Shown here piece by piece: positions 23,432 through 34,705 of a stretch of DNA of 64,000 nucleotides (position 1 is its first letter; every line of letters starts with the position of its first letter). Location: assembly GCA_963855995.1 (NCBI GenBank), contig OY979716.1:26093418-26157417 (forward strand), read 5' to 3'. The translations under genes and the position numbers were made by a program. This DNA comes from Muricea muricata (taxonomy: Eukaryota; Cnidaria; Anthozoa; Malacalcyonacea; Plexauridae). Below the pieces are notes generated by a model that had not been told where the DNA came from, searched no databases, and saw nothing but the letters and a program-made list of their open reading frames with translations.

Positions 23432-23540
23432 CGCACCGAGGGGTCTGACAGCTGTTCGAACCTACCGAGCGAAGCGAGGTAGGTTCGGACAGCTGTCAGA
23501 CCCCGAGGTGCGTTAATCCCGAACCAACCGAACCTGCAAG
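23406..23540. repeat. Near-perfect 60-bp-arm palindrome
   Basis: TTGCAGG..GGTTGGTTCGGG, ATTAACGCACC and GGGGTCTGACAGCTG on the left arm pair with the right arm across the 12-base centre GAGCGAAGCGAG. It interrupts the Penelope-type reading frame. The arm ends (AACTTACTTGCAGG) recur around 23836-23940. Confidence 0.9.
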
Positions 23541-23819
23541 TTAGTTGGGTTTTTATCCCATACTAGACTTATCTTCTTGTGTTGTTTTCCGATTCTCGCC
23601 GAGTCGCCGATGTATTTTGTCAACATTTTCTCTTCTTAAACTTATTGGTCTCTCAATATTTCTTTATCAGGCTCTCTATTGTCTTTAGTTTACAATTTTC
23701 CGTTTCTTTTTGCTTGGTTTCTGTGACGTCTTTAGCCCAAAAATGTTCTTTAAAGTGTAGGTTTAATCATCAGCTAAATTTTGTTCGCCATTGTTGTTGA
23801 GCAGTTTGAGGCGGACGGC

Positions 23820-23985
23820 AGCGTAAGCAGCAAGCAGGTAAGTTCGGGTTTTTGTAACCAATCAGAAAGCCGGTTTTATCGATAAAGAGAAAAGCGGGTA
23901 AGTTCGGAAAAGCAGGTTAGTTCGAAAAAAACTTACCTGCTGAGAACCAATCAGAAGCCCGCTTTCATGACACATATGGGATAAG
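23820..23985. repeat. Cluster of GCAGGTAAGTTCG-type repeats
   Basis: GCAGGTAAGTTCGGG (about 23836), GCGGGTAAGTTCGG (about 23898), GCAGGTTAGTTCG (about 23911) and inverted AACTTACCTGC (about 23929), with duplicated AACCAATCAGAA..CC blocks. ATGGGATAAGG at about 23979 mirrors TTTATCCCAT at about 23551, suggesting that 23406-23985 is one inverted-repeat element. Confidence 0.55.
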
Positions 23986-23999
23986 GTCTCAATTCCCTA

Positions 24000-25020
24000 A
24001 AAACCTTGTTTACAGCATTTGTGAAACAAAGTGAGTATGAACGTAGGTCCGTCCGGGCGTTCGGGCGTTTCGGACCTATATACCCAGTTACGCCATAGCT
24101 TGTTGTAAACTATGTTTTACAAATTGAAAATAACGCGACTAACGACTGCGATTGAAATATCTCATGAACATTGGGATTGCATAGAGCAAAATACATTTAT
24201 TACAATGAATAAACGCCATTGGCATTGACAAAAAGTAAGAAAATATATATAAATTTATTAAATGATTACAATATTCTAAACATTAATTTAAAATATGTAC
24301 ATGTTCTTAACTTCTTGACGGCCGTCACTTCAGAAACATTCAGAGTACGGCACAATAAAAATCCATACAAAACCAATAGAGTTTGGCAATATCTTATCGG
24401 AAAACACAGAAAAAGTTCACACGCATGCGCAGTGAAATATAATTAAATGCGTCCCACAACTACAGCGTGTAAGATTTGTATCGTAGTTAAATACGAAATT
24501 AGTTCTAAACAATACTGTTTAAAACCGAAATAGTGGGATGTTTTAGCCAAATCGCGAAATCCTGAGCCCACGGTGTCGCAATGGAATGTCACACTTGCGT
24601 CGCAAAAAAAACCCCGAAATTGACAACCACGAAAAAGACAGCAAGGGCTGTTTATGACACTGGCTGCGGTCAGTGTAATCAAAGAGCACTCCTCCCAAAA
24701 TGCTTCTGAAGTATATAACCACATAATTACTTGAAATGAATTTAACTACATGAAAAACATTCTTCAAATAACACCTTAATATGATGGTACTAGCATTAAT
24801 TGTTCACTAACAGATCCTATCTTCACTAACACTAAAATTAGATAAATTTAGACATTGGTCATTGCTGTTATATCTAGAATCAATAGCAAATAACAGACAC
24901 AAGCCTACTTTGAATCACGGGAGAAAAGCCTCCAAAAATCTTTTAATATTTCACTGGTATATCGTGTTTTTTCACTGTATGTATATATTCTGCAGTACGT
25001 AATACGATCATCATTTCATT
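24000..25020. other. No gene seen inside the Penelope-like interval
   Basis: AT-rich sequence between the hairpin cluster and the right inverted repeat. Open frames on the minus strand at 24443-24767 show no motifs. Confidence 0.45.
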
Positions 25021-25330
25021 CCTGATGATACTAAAGAATAGTCGAAACGTAGAAATCAAATATATCATGTTGTCAATTTTTGGAGTTTTCGTTGCATTGC
25101 ATTTTATCAAAATACCCAGTGGTTCACGTAAATTCTGGGACTACCATAGTAGCCTACTATAGTGGAGTTGTAACAATGTTAAACTACGCAAGTATCAAGG
25201 TTGTTTATTATTAATCATAGATTAAACATACAGCTTGCCATACACGGGGGCAATCGTCTGAGCAAAAATTACTTGAGCCTGTTAGCTCAGCCGATAGCTT
25301 ACCGTGTGCGGGTGAATTTCACTGAGTGTC

Positions 25331-25568
25331 GCACTGGATGAAAAATTTAAACTTGCCCAAAATTTGCCAGGTGCAAATATGTTGCAAATATGAAATTTGC
25401 AAAGCTTTGCAACCAGTGCAAAGGTGGCAATGGCCGAATTTACCACAAAAAGGGGCAAATTCGGCCATTGCCACCGTTGCACTGGTTGCAAAGCATTGCA
25501 AATTTCATATTTGCAACATATTTGCACCAGGCAAATTTGGGACAAATTCAATTTTCCATCCAGTGTCG
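25331..25568. mobile_element. Palindromic MITE, about 112-bp arms
   Basis: Both ends read GCACTGGATG / CATCCAGTG. The arms share TTTGCCAGGTGCAAATATGT, AAATTTGCAA and GGCAATGGCCGAATTT, separated by about 14 bp (ACCACAAAAAGGGG). The several overlapping open frames on both strands are reflections of the palindrome. Confidence 0.9.
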
Positions 25569-26839
25569 TGCCTCATGTAACTTTTTCACTTACATCAAGC
25601 ATGTTTAATACGCCGGTAAAGGTTACACGAGGCATAAAACTTAGTAAAATCTATCAGGCAATAGCTCTCGTGTGTGGTACGCTTATACAATTAATGCTTA
25701 ATGCTACGGAATAAACAAATATTGGCATTTCATTATCCACATTGCGAATTGTGCTTTTTCGTATTATAGCCTGACGAAAGCAACGGGCTTGTTGAACTGG
25801 AATATTAATTCATGTGAACAATTTTTACCTTCTCGGTCGGAAGTCCTCGACGATGTCATCATCAGCAACTCTAGACATTCCTTTACAAATCGCAGACGCA
25901 AGGGAAGTGGGACAATTAAGCACCACGCCAATATAGCGAAAAAAACCCGTAAAAACCGTATTGCCGCTTGAAAATCAAGGGAAAAAAAATTTAAAAAGCC
26001 ATGCATTTGTCTTGAAACTCCATAGCTTTAGAAGTTGATTGAATAATTATTTTGATCTATACTTTTATATATTATTTTTATTGAGCGTCGCCACTAGAAC
26101 AGAATCACACATCAGCATGAGCCAATTACTGTAGGCCCGTATAACCTATCCCATTCAGTTAACTTTCTCTGTGAGAAGAAACCGGAGCATAACCGTAGAA
26201 AACCCACGACTTTTGGTAGAGCGTTGACTTATATATATTCTTTTCAGACGAGGATTGGTTTCGAGTAAACTCCAGAAGTTCTTCAGAATCGAAGCCAGAA
26301 TCTTTGAGGTGAAAGGCAAGTGGTTTAACCGCTTTACCACCGAAGCCCCATAATAAACGGACCCAGATTTTTTATAGACTTGTCGGAAAGGGTTGAAAAT
26401 GCGTATGAAATGCAAGCTGAAAATTTTTTTTCACCGAATACCACTATGGACAGAACACAAAAACAGGAAAGCGATTCTTCTTGTTCTTCTTGAGATTTAA
26501 AGGACTGACTACTGCATAACTGAGTTAAAATTTTAATCTAAACCGCATTACCATAAACCCCACATTCGTCCTTCTCGTCAGCATGCCTCCTTTTCAAATC
26601 AGAATTGTTTCGCTTTATTGGGACACTTTGTATATAGTACCAGATTTACCAGAAAATTCTATATTTCAGTGTTGCAGAGCTCATTGTCTTCAAACTAAAA
26701 GCCAGTTTTCCTGGACAACTACTACTCTCTAATTAGATTGTCAGCTTTCGATCAATACAGTCTATATCAAACAAAGCGTGTGAGAATTTTTTTTTCGGTA
26801 ATGGTTTCATGATCAAACATTATACTTTATGGATCACAA
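25569..26839. other. Non-coding stretch, no gene seen
   Basis: No recognisable gene. A minus-strand frame at 26155-26415 looks like translated interspersed repeat and is not called. Confidence 0.45.
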
Positions 26840-27180
26840 CTGTGTGTATGTAAACTTTATTAATTTTATGGTTGGTTTTAGGCTGGTTTTTATAAAGTGC
26901 GTCAGAAAATTAAAGTATTTGCAAATCACGGTTGAACTACAAATGTGAAACAAACTACAATATAAAAAAGCTATATTTTGCTTTAAAATAGAAACTGCAT
27001 TGCGCTTTTTTCCTTTTCGGGAAATGCTATTCCAAAGTTGCCCAACCAAGTGATTCAAAAACATCAGCAGAATTAATTTCAGAACTCATAAATGAAATTA
27101 TTCTTGCTGCACGATTTTGGAATTTACAAATGAAGAGTATCAGGTCAGCTCCAGAAAATAATCGTAAGATTTCAAGTGAC
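26840..27180 (-). pseudogene. Non-LTR retrotransposon fragment, reverse-transcriptase C-terminal part
   Basis: Reading from 27150 downward, FQNRAARIISFMSSEINSAD is followed by VFESLGWATLE and an in-frame stop. This is the pattern LQNRAARIIT.....D.L..LGW..L..RR that follows the catalytic domain of Jockey/CR1/Rex-type LINEs. Another frame continues the similarity (KRKKRNAVSILKQNI), so there is at least one frameshift. The catalytic part is missing. Confidence 0.65.
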
Positions 27181-27563
27181 AAAAACTTTCTTATTGTATT
27201 AGTCATTATTAATCGTGCCTCATAAGGGTTTAAAGAGGCGTACTTTTTGTTCTGGTGAAGCATTTATACGAACCATGTTCCAGATACATTTTCTTTTCTT
27301 TTTTGTCAGTAAGTTTTCTTCGTCCTATATCTCTGACCGAATTGTACACCATAACAAGCATGAAGTTATTCATTGTATTTTGCAAAATTGAAACATGAAT
27401 CCAAAACATGAATAGTTAAAAACTTCTAGCTCAGGTTCGAACGTTTGATAAATACTTGTAGAAAATATTTGTATTTCCGAACTAAATAGTCGGGCTGGGT
27501 ACGCTAATGCGCAAATTTTGTCAGGCAGATGTGGATAATGACAACTATTTTATTGTAAAGTAA

Positions 27564-27986
27564 TTGCACTTCAAAACGTTTCTTTCTACAGCAAACAAGC
27601 AGACCTGTCAGACCAGACTTATCAGACCTGTCTTGGAAAATGCTTGTCCAGTCTGGCATACCTCCTTACCAAAATTCCTGATCGATGAATTGCAACATAT
27701 TCAGAAACGTGCACTCAAAATTATTGTTCCCCACTTGTCCTACTCCGAAAGCTTGATAGACCTAAAGTTACCTACACTTGAGGAGAGAAGGAAATTGTTA
27801 TGCAGATCTTTTTATAAAAACAATTATAGTGACACTTCCAGTAAAATTTCTCATCTATTGCCTGAACCTTTTGATCATCAGTACAGACTTAGACATCCCC
27901 GATCTATCCCGCTTTTTAATGCACGAGCTAAATGCTATAATTATAGTTTTTTATCTTATTGCGTACGCAAATGGAACTCTTTTTGA
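27564..27986 (+). pseudogene. Non-LTR retrotransposon fragment (plus strand)
   Basis: About 140 residues with RLIRPVLENACPVWHTSLPK, ELQHIQKRALKIIVP and LKLPTLEERRKLLCR, the region just after the reverse-transcriptase core of CR1/L2/Rex-type LINEs (IRPVLEYACPVWH, IQKRALRII, L..LPSL.ERR). It ends YCVRKWNSF. The catalytic YADD part is absent, so this is a truncated, non-autonomous copy unrelated to the minus-strand fragment next to it. Confidence 0.75.
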
Positions 27987-28264
27987 ATTTTTAAATTCTT
28001 ACTTATAAACCTATTATAATAATTTGTAACTTGTAATATTAACTAATGTGTAATTTCGATGTACATTTTACTATTACTGTCAACTATGTACACTTGAGTT
28101 TTTCAGCTCGTTTTCGAACTGCCATTCAAATAATTTTTTAATAAATCTCTAAATCTCTTTAGCAGATAACAAAAACTAATTCTCAATTTATATTATTTAA
28201 TATCATACTCAGCCTCAGAATAGTTGCATAATAATATTAATAAATGATTACTGTCCATTCTTAG

Positions 28265-28471
28265 AGGTCTATATGTTCTTCCATGAAATGTTCTGCCCAC
28301 AGAGACAACTGGCCAATATTTCTGAAGGAATAACGATTTGGTTTCGGCAAAAAATGGTTCTCATCATCAACAGATTCATGGGAAAAGGATTATTTCGTTG
28401 GCCTTCCAATCAAAGTTATTTGGACTTGTCCAATGCGCACTCCTGCTGGATTTGCTGCGTTCCTCAGTGAT
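28265..28471 (+). pseudogene. Dead copy of decarboxylase exon 2
   Basis: After an acceptor-like TTCTTAG, the sequence translates MFFHEMFCPQRQLANISEGI, then TIWFRQKMVLIINRFMG, matching exon 2 at 14486-14712 almost position by position. A deletion of about 20 bp then shifts the frame: the expected continuation (GFPI, TPAGFAAFLSDK) is present in another frame. The donor GT after the final AAG is AT here. No copies of exons 1, 3 or 4 were found nearby, so this is the residue of a tandem duplication or of a single exon copied with some flank. Confidence 0.85.
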
Positions 28472-29250
28472 AAGATTAGAACATTTGCTGGTAGAGAACA
28501 TGAGCAAGCTATGCTCTTCCTTATGTGACCTTCATGCCCCCTGTTGCGTTATTTATATTACTAAAAGTTTATGCTGATATTTTAGTTTCAAAAATGTTAC
28601 ATCTTTCCAGGATATTTGCATTTGTTTGCTTTAAAAGAATGCCTTTTAGACACCGAGTGGATCGACTGTACATAGCTTGGTTTGTGTATCAAGTGTGGTT
28701 AACATATTTTCTGTTCAAATGGCAAATGTTTTCGAAAATACAACATACATTGCTTGGCTAAACAATGTAGCCCCCCCCCCCTCTCTCGTAAAAAAAGGCT
28801 TAGCTGCTTCATAATGGCTATAAGTAAGGAAAATGTTTAAAAATATGTTTAAAATGTTAAAAAAATATGTTTTTACACTTGCATAAGTACCTGTATATAA
28901 TATACGCAATAATCGAAATTCCTACTCAAAGTTTTGAAAAAGCAGGTACACTTGGTGAATATTTAAACTACATTTAAAATGGCGGTTTTAAATCGAAAAT
29001 TTGAAAGGCTTATTAAAACATATATAAATGTTTTTGGTCTAGTGCCCTATAATTCTGGATTTTTTTTATGCAAATGAAGCATAGAGATAATGTTTGCGGG
29101 TAAAAAGAAACATTTTATCTCGTTTTTTTTTTCCGATGGCGTCATGACATTCATATATGGAGGAAAATTGATATAGAGGCTTTGCATGGTCACGTGACTC
29201 ACAGCAAATTTAATTTTGCCGCCATGACAGGAGGCAGCTAGATAAAAAAC

Positions 29251-31249
29251 ATGGCGGCGTCGACCAGTGGCAGTGCTATGCCGCCTATGCGTGTCCCAAT
29301 AGATCGAAAATATCTTGACACTCTAACCAATGAAAGTCGAAAAAAGTATCAAGAAAAACTGAATTTGATCAACAATATCGATCCTTATGATGTCAGCAGT
29401 AATTTCTTTACTGAATCGATGGAAATGTGGCCAAATGTTGAATACCCTGATATTGTCACATACTTCTTGTGTTCAACAAGTCGCTACACTAAAGAGCAAA
29501 TAGAAGCTTATAAGAGCCTGGAATCGTATCAATATTTTATAGCAGGATGGGTTAGATGTGTATTTGTGGGGAGAGCGACAAGTAATATAAAGATTCTGAT
29601 CGGAAAGGTTAGTATTTTAGTTAATAATTTGACTTCAGCTGCCTCCCAATCTCCCATAGTATTTCTATGGAATTCACAAACTCCAGTCTACAGTACGTTG
29701 CACGGTTTAAATTTTTTGTATTATTTTACAATTTACAGTATCTTCAAATTGTAATTAACAAGATGCATGTTATGTATGGGCCAGTATGGCTTAATATTTC
29801 CATACACAAATTCACAAGACCTTTGTTCACATTTTTTTAACCCAAGGTAAACCATTCTCAGCGCCTGAACGAAACCCATTAAAGCCCTGGATAGCTGCAG
29901 GAGATGATGGCACTATAATTACTGCCCATTGTAATTGTGTCGCTGGTTTTGGTGAGACGTGTTCACATGTTGGGGCTCTACTATTTGCTGTTGAAGCAGG
30001 TGTTCGAATTACCAAATCAAAAACATGTACCTCCCTCCCCTGCAAATGGCTTTAGCCAACACCAGTAACAAGTGTACCCTATCAAGAACTTAGAAATATG
30101 GATTTCACATCATCAAAGACCAAGAAAAAAAGGTTGGATACAAAAATAAATAACGTATCTGAGTTTGATCATGATGAAATGGCATTAGACAAATCAACTG
30201 TAGTAAGTTTTGGTACAAGTGGCACAAGCAGCACCAAATATGTTTTGTCCCCTTCCAAGATCAAAACATTCTTTGACCAACTTCACAAATGTGAAAGTCG
30301 TGCAGCAATCTTATCCCTTACCACTCCTTACAACAAGAATTTTGTACCGACAACTGATCTGTCTTCTCTTCCTGAGCCATTAACCCAACTTTACTCAGCT
30401 GAGTTGAACTTTATAGGATACCAAGATTTGCTAGTCAAATCCATTGACATTTTTCAGACGATGAACATTAGTTCTGAACAGGCAAAATTAATTGAAGAGG
30501 TTACAAAAAGCCAAAGCAAGTCACCTGTATGGTTTCAAATGAGAGCTGGAAGAATAACTGCAAGTAAATTCCACAAGGCTTGCCATACTGACCCAGCATC
30601 ACCATGTTGTTCTTTATTATTAGAGATTATGGAAAAAAAACATAAAGATTTCACTGTTAAAGAGTTTAGTTTTGTTGTTAACATTGATTTTCCACACCTT
30701 GGAGCAAGTCCAGATGGTATTTGAAGCTGTAGTTGCCATGGTTCTGGGTGTGTGGAAGTGTAATGTCCTTACTGCTTGAAAGAATTGCCCTTTACTAGTG
30801 CAGTTGAACATGATGTGAAAATATGCCTCATAAAGAATACTTCTAACGCACTAACACTTGACAGAAAACATCCATACTTTTACCAAGTTCAACTTCAACT
30901 TGTTGTTACCGAGTTAAATTTTGCTGACTTTGTTCTTTGGACACCCTCAGAAATTTATATTGAAAGGGTGCAATTGGACATGTCATTTGTGACTGAAAAT
31001 TTAGCTAAAGTCAAAGAATTATACATTACTGCCATTCTGCCAGAACTTCTCGGAAAATGGTTTACTAGACCAGATGGTTATGCTATTCCTTCTGGACAAA
31101 ACCTGTATTGTTACTGTAGGGTTGAGCTAAGTGAATCACTTGACTTGGCTTGTAAAAGTCCAACTTGTGTATTTCGCAGGTTTCATATGAAATGCTGTGG
31201 GTTATCTAGGAAACCTGGAAGTAAGATATGGTTATGTCCTGATTGTTAA
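29251..31249 (+). pseudogene. SWIM zinc finger-YqaJ nuclease-PHD protein of the ISL2EU element, broken
   Basis: Exon 1 (29251-29607) starts [20 protein letters not shown] just inside the left repeat and ends before GTTAGT. Exon 2 begins at 29847 (VNHSQRLNE), shifts frame near 29877, then runs open to 31249 apart from three stops: TAG 30053-30055, TGA 30722-30724, TAA 30761-30763. Domains in order: SWIM finger ([20 protein letters not shown]), YqaJ exonuclease fold (WFQMRAGRITASKFHKA, HLGASPDGI) and a C-terminal PHD finger (YCYCR...CKSPTC..FHMKCC...WLCPDC). The TAA takes the place of the catalytic lysine of the E-x-K motif (CVEV-stop-CPYC), so the nuclease is dead. In intact relatives this recombinase-like nuclease is thought to help transposition. 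Confidence 0.85.
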
Positions 31250-31434
31250 AGAAAGAAGATGTCAGATTTACCATCTCCTGAAGAGTAGATTCTGCAGACC
31301 TTATCTATAATTAAATGCCTGTTTAATGCCAGTTCTTATTTACTGTTTTTGTTAACAACAGTTTAATAAAAATATTTTAATTGATATATGTATATTTAAT
31401 TTGCATTTACAGTACTGCCTAGAAGTAACTTAAC

Positions 31435-31606
31435 ACATGCGGTTCGGTCGCGGTTCGTGCAGTTTGCGGCTGCGGTTCGTGCGGTTCGCGGCTGCGGTTC
31501 GTGCGGTTCGCGGTTACGGTTCGTGCGGTTTGCGGCTACGGTTCGTGCCGTTCGCGGTTACATTTCGTGCGGTTAGCGGTTGAGGTTCATGCGGTTCCTT
31601 AGCTGA
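31435..31606. repeat. 22-bp minisatellite, GCGGTTCGTGCGGTTCGCGG type
   Basis: Seven units at exact 22-bp spacing (31451, 31473, 31495, 31517, 31539, 31561, 31583), with the last two diverged. The 5' flank (GCATTTACAGTACTGC, AGTAACTTAACAC) is similar to the flank of the minisatellite at 46767. Much more GC-rich than its surroundings. Confidence 0.9.
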
Positions 31607-33192
31607 CTGTGCAAAAATCATTGCGGCGTATTCCGACGTTCTCCGAGCTTTACATTTTATTATGCTACGATCGTTCGGTGTTGAACGGTGTTAGCAATTT
31701 TGTATTTAAAAAGCTGAACTATGTAGGTTTATTATAGAGAAATTAAAGATACTTTATATACCTTTTACAAAACTTTTTTGCCCACAAACGCAGGAATATA
31801 TGCACATTCTTACAACAAGATTATTGAGAAAATACTATGATTTTGTTTAAGAGCTCACAATTTATCCGCATAAATAAATTAGTTTCTGTTTACATGTAAC
31901 GTGATTATGATAATTGATAGAATTAGCAATCAGAATCCATCGCAAATATGACGGGTTAAAATTACTCATTTACACATTGCCTTTGGCTTTTGCGATCACT
32001 GAAGCTTTGGCCAACGCTAATTTGCTGTCTAAATAATAGCACCAAAAACTAATACACTATGAATTCGTTCGGCGCAAAATGTCATACTGGGTAGGCAATA
32101 ACAACAACACGCTTCCACGCATTCCCCGTAGACAACAGCTATGTATTTCATAAAAAATAGAACACACCAGTATCACAGAAACTATACCTGTGCTTCCAAA
32201 ACTATGTCAGACGTTAATTTTACTTAAAATTCAAAAATGTTGACGTTCGTCAAAAGTAATTCGCACCAAACAACTGCTAGTTTTAATACTCATTACAGTA
32301 TACTATTACAATAATTATCACAATGCTTGAATCAAACAAGCCGAGATACTGTATACTGATTGTGCTTTGAGTTCGCGTGGATAAAATATTCGTAACAACA
32401 TAAACTTAAATGTACTCACTCTAATGCGTCCAATATGTCCTACCCATTCCAAAGTCCTCCATATAACACAGTAAGCCAGTGTATTTTAGGTGTTTTTCGC
32501 CTACGCTGTGATTTTGTTTAAGAGCTCTGCGGTTAATCAGCATGTTTCCGACTGTGAATAAATTAGCTTGGTATACATAAGTGCATCACTATACATATAA
32601 CACATTAGAAAATGTTGTAAAAAAATTTAAAGGGGGAAATATGTTGCTAAACCGTTGTAAATTCCGACATACCTCACATTATATTTAGTATTTGGTCATT
32701 AATTCAACATAATCATAAAAGTAAGTGACATATATGATGTATAGTCAAAACGGCTTGCCCCATGTCAAAACGGCGAAGTTTCCGATAATGAAAACGGCCC
32801 CAACAATCTCAATCAGGATGCATAGCTCAAATTGTGATTGTTCTCAGCGAGTTTCCAGAATCTGAACAGAAAATAGATCTATTGTCCAAGCGCGTGTTTT
32901 GTTAGCTAATCCTATTGTGGCTGCACAGTTTGTTATGAAATATTTACATTCTTATATATGTACACTATATGAGAGAGATGACCCCACAACAAGTTCAACA
33001 ACATGATAACATAGTAAAAGCAACATAAGGTCATGTAAATACTACATATAGCTTTTCTTTGGACCAGTTCACAAAAGCATATTTTATCTCATTAATGCAG
33101 CTGCTGTTTGTAAGAAATGTGACTGTTTTCCAAAAATTGGATATATGCATGACATGAGGTGCACGGAAAAAAATTGCCCACGTGAACAGGTC
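31607..33192. other. Spacer between the two ISL2EU genes, no gene seen
   Basis: AT-rich, no motif-bearing frame. It may include remains of an insertion associated with the minisatellite. Confidence 0.5.
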
Positions 33193-34613
33193 TTACTTTA
33201 CAAGATTGTCAACTGAAACAACAGACTGGCAACAATTAACAAGAGCACAAGATACTAGGGCTATCTTATCAAGCAAGCATGGTTCCCCATTGTCAGATTT
33301 CAGATAGTCAATTGGAGCTATTCCATGTCCAAGGATGGTGTACTTTTGACGTACACAGCCTATCACCCTTTCTACATGTATTCAGACATTTGCTATGGAT
33401 CTTGTAGTTTCAGTCTCTACAGGTGCCAGCTGAGGTTTACCTTTAGTGAAACTAGGAATTCTCAATGTGGCACAGTAAAGACCACAACTGTCCTCAATAT
33501 CAAAGCCTCTATCTGCAAGGACAATGTCACCAGGTAGTAATTTCTGCAACAGACCACAATGTTCAGTAATATATTTATCTGACACCCTACCACCCCATGC
33601 ATTGGATATGATTGACACTGTGCCCTGCGGTGTCACCCCAATTAAAAATTTAGCTGTATTATGACTCTTGTATGAAGACCATGTTTGTGCTCGTACTAGT
33701 AAATCAGAAGGGCGATCAATGAATACTTCAAAACAGTCAACTATTACTGAGCAAGATGAGAACTTTCCTCTAAAACACATAGGTAGTGTCAGTTTTAGCT
33801 CCTCCCTTTTTGGTCAGTAAATCAAAAATTTCATGCTAGAGTACATGAAATCGATGCAACTGCGAAACACTCTCGACACTGTTAAAGCATGAATTCTAAA
33901 TCTATATGCAAGGTCTTGAACAGATAAATCCAAATGAAGTCGCATTAAAGTGAGAGAAAACTGTTGGAATTTAGTTAAGGAACTTCGAAAGACAAGTCCA
34001 GGCTTTATCAGTTCAAATATAGCAATCACAACTGCCAATCCAGGAAGCCCAGTGTAAAATTTAACCTTCTCATTATCTCCTTGGAAGAACGCTTCACTTG
34101 CAAAATTGTTTTGGCTTAAATTTTTGGTAGCTCTGTATGTAAGTTGGTCTATGTCAACTACCTGTGTAGTCATATCAGTCTATATTTCTCTTGCAATAGG
34201 CTTGGCAACAGGTATGCTTTCCTTAACATTTTGGTCTTTGTCACTGTTGTCAGCAATTAAATCAATGTCTAATTCATTGTTTTGAATGTCTTCAGATTGT
34301 TCGCGAAATGTATTAACAAACTTTCCGTCATTGGTTTGATGTGTTATATTATCCACAGACGTTGTGTTATCCAAACGTTTTTTCTTAGTTCTCTCCTTAG
34401 AGCGAAAACCATTGGATTTTTGACGTCTCCACTGGTTACTGAAGCACGATTAATGTTTGACAACCATTTTTTCCGTCTACGTTGTGATAAATCTTTTGTT
34501 TTTTTATCCTGGTAGTGTATAACTTTCGGAACATTAAAAAATCTTGTGTGTTTGTCTCTTTCAGAGCGCTGACTGCAGCCAACAACACAGCAAAATTTTC
34601 CCATTGCTCTCAA
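33193..34613 (-). pseudogene. THAP-domain DDE transposase of the ISL2EU element, broken
   Basis: Start ATG at 34613. The THAP part reads [20 protein letters not shown]; the second Cys/His pair of the zinc site is not visible. One reading shift near 34400 leads into a frame that stays open to the final TAA at 33193-33195 except for stops at 34180 (TAG), 33814 (TGA) and 33382 (TGA). The DDE_Tnp_4-like core keeps [14 protein letters not shown] (first Asp), [30 protein letters not shown] (second Asp) and, past the last stop, IHVERVIG (Glu). Context fixes the stop at 33814 as a lost Trp (FLIY-stop-PKREEL; family WP.REEL). It would recognise the terminal repeats through the THAP domain and cut and paste the element. 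Confidence 0.85.
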
Positions 34614-34705
34614 GTGTCAACCATATTTTGTTTATGTTACCTGCCTCCTGTCATGGCAGCAAAATTTAATTTGCTGCGATAGTCACGTGACCATGCAAAG
34701 CCTCT

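Larger units (their letters stand above)
23079..25165 (+). mobile_element. Penelope-like element remnant with inverted terminal repeats
   Basis: The block at 23079-23178 (CTACTATAGTAG, ACTCC..AAATTGAC, ATTTCTACGTTTCGAC) returns in inverted orientation at 25021-25165. Both copies contain the string pair CTGATGA or TGATGA and GTCGAAACGTAG. Penelope-like elements have such pLTR repeats, in direct or inverted orientation, and often hammerhead-ribozyme motifs in them. The left repeat is followed by a GIY-YIG-like fragment (23190-23431). No reverse transcriptase is left; the interior holds other repeats. Confidence 0.65.

Noticed and set aside
25282..25714. Several overlapping open frames on both strands
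   Set aside because: They mirror one another because the underlying DNA is a palindrome (25331-25568).
26155..26415. 86-residue minus-strand frame
   Set aside because: Looks like a translated interspersed repeat; no conserved domain and no splice support.
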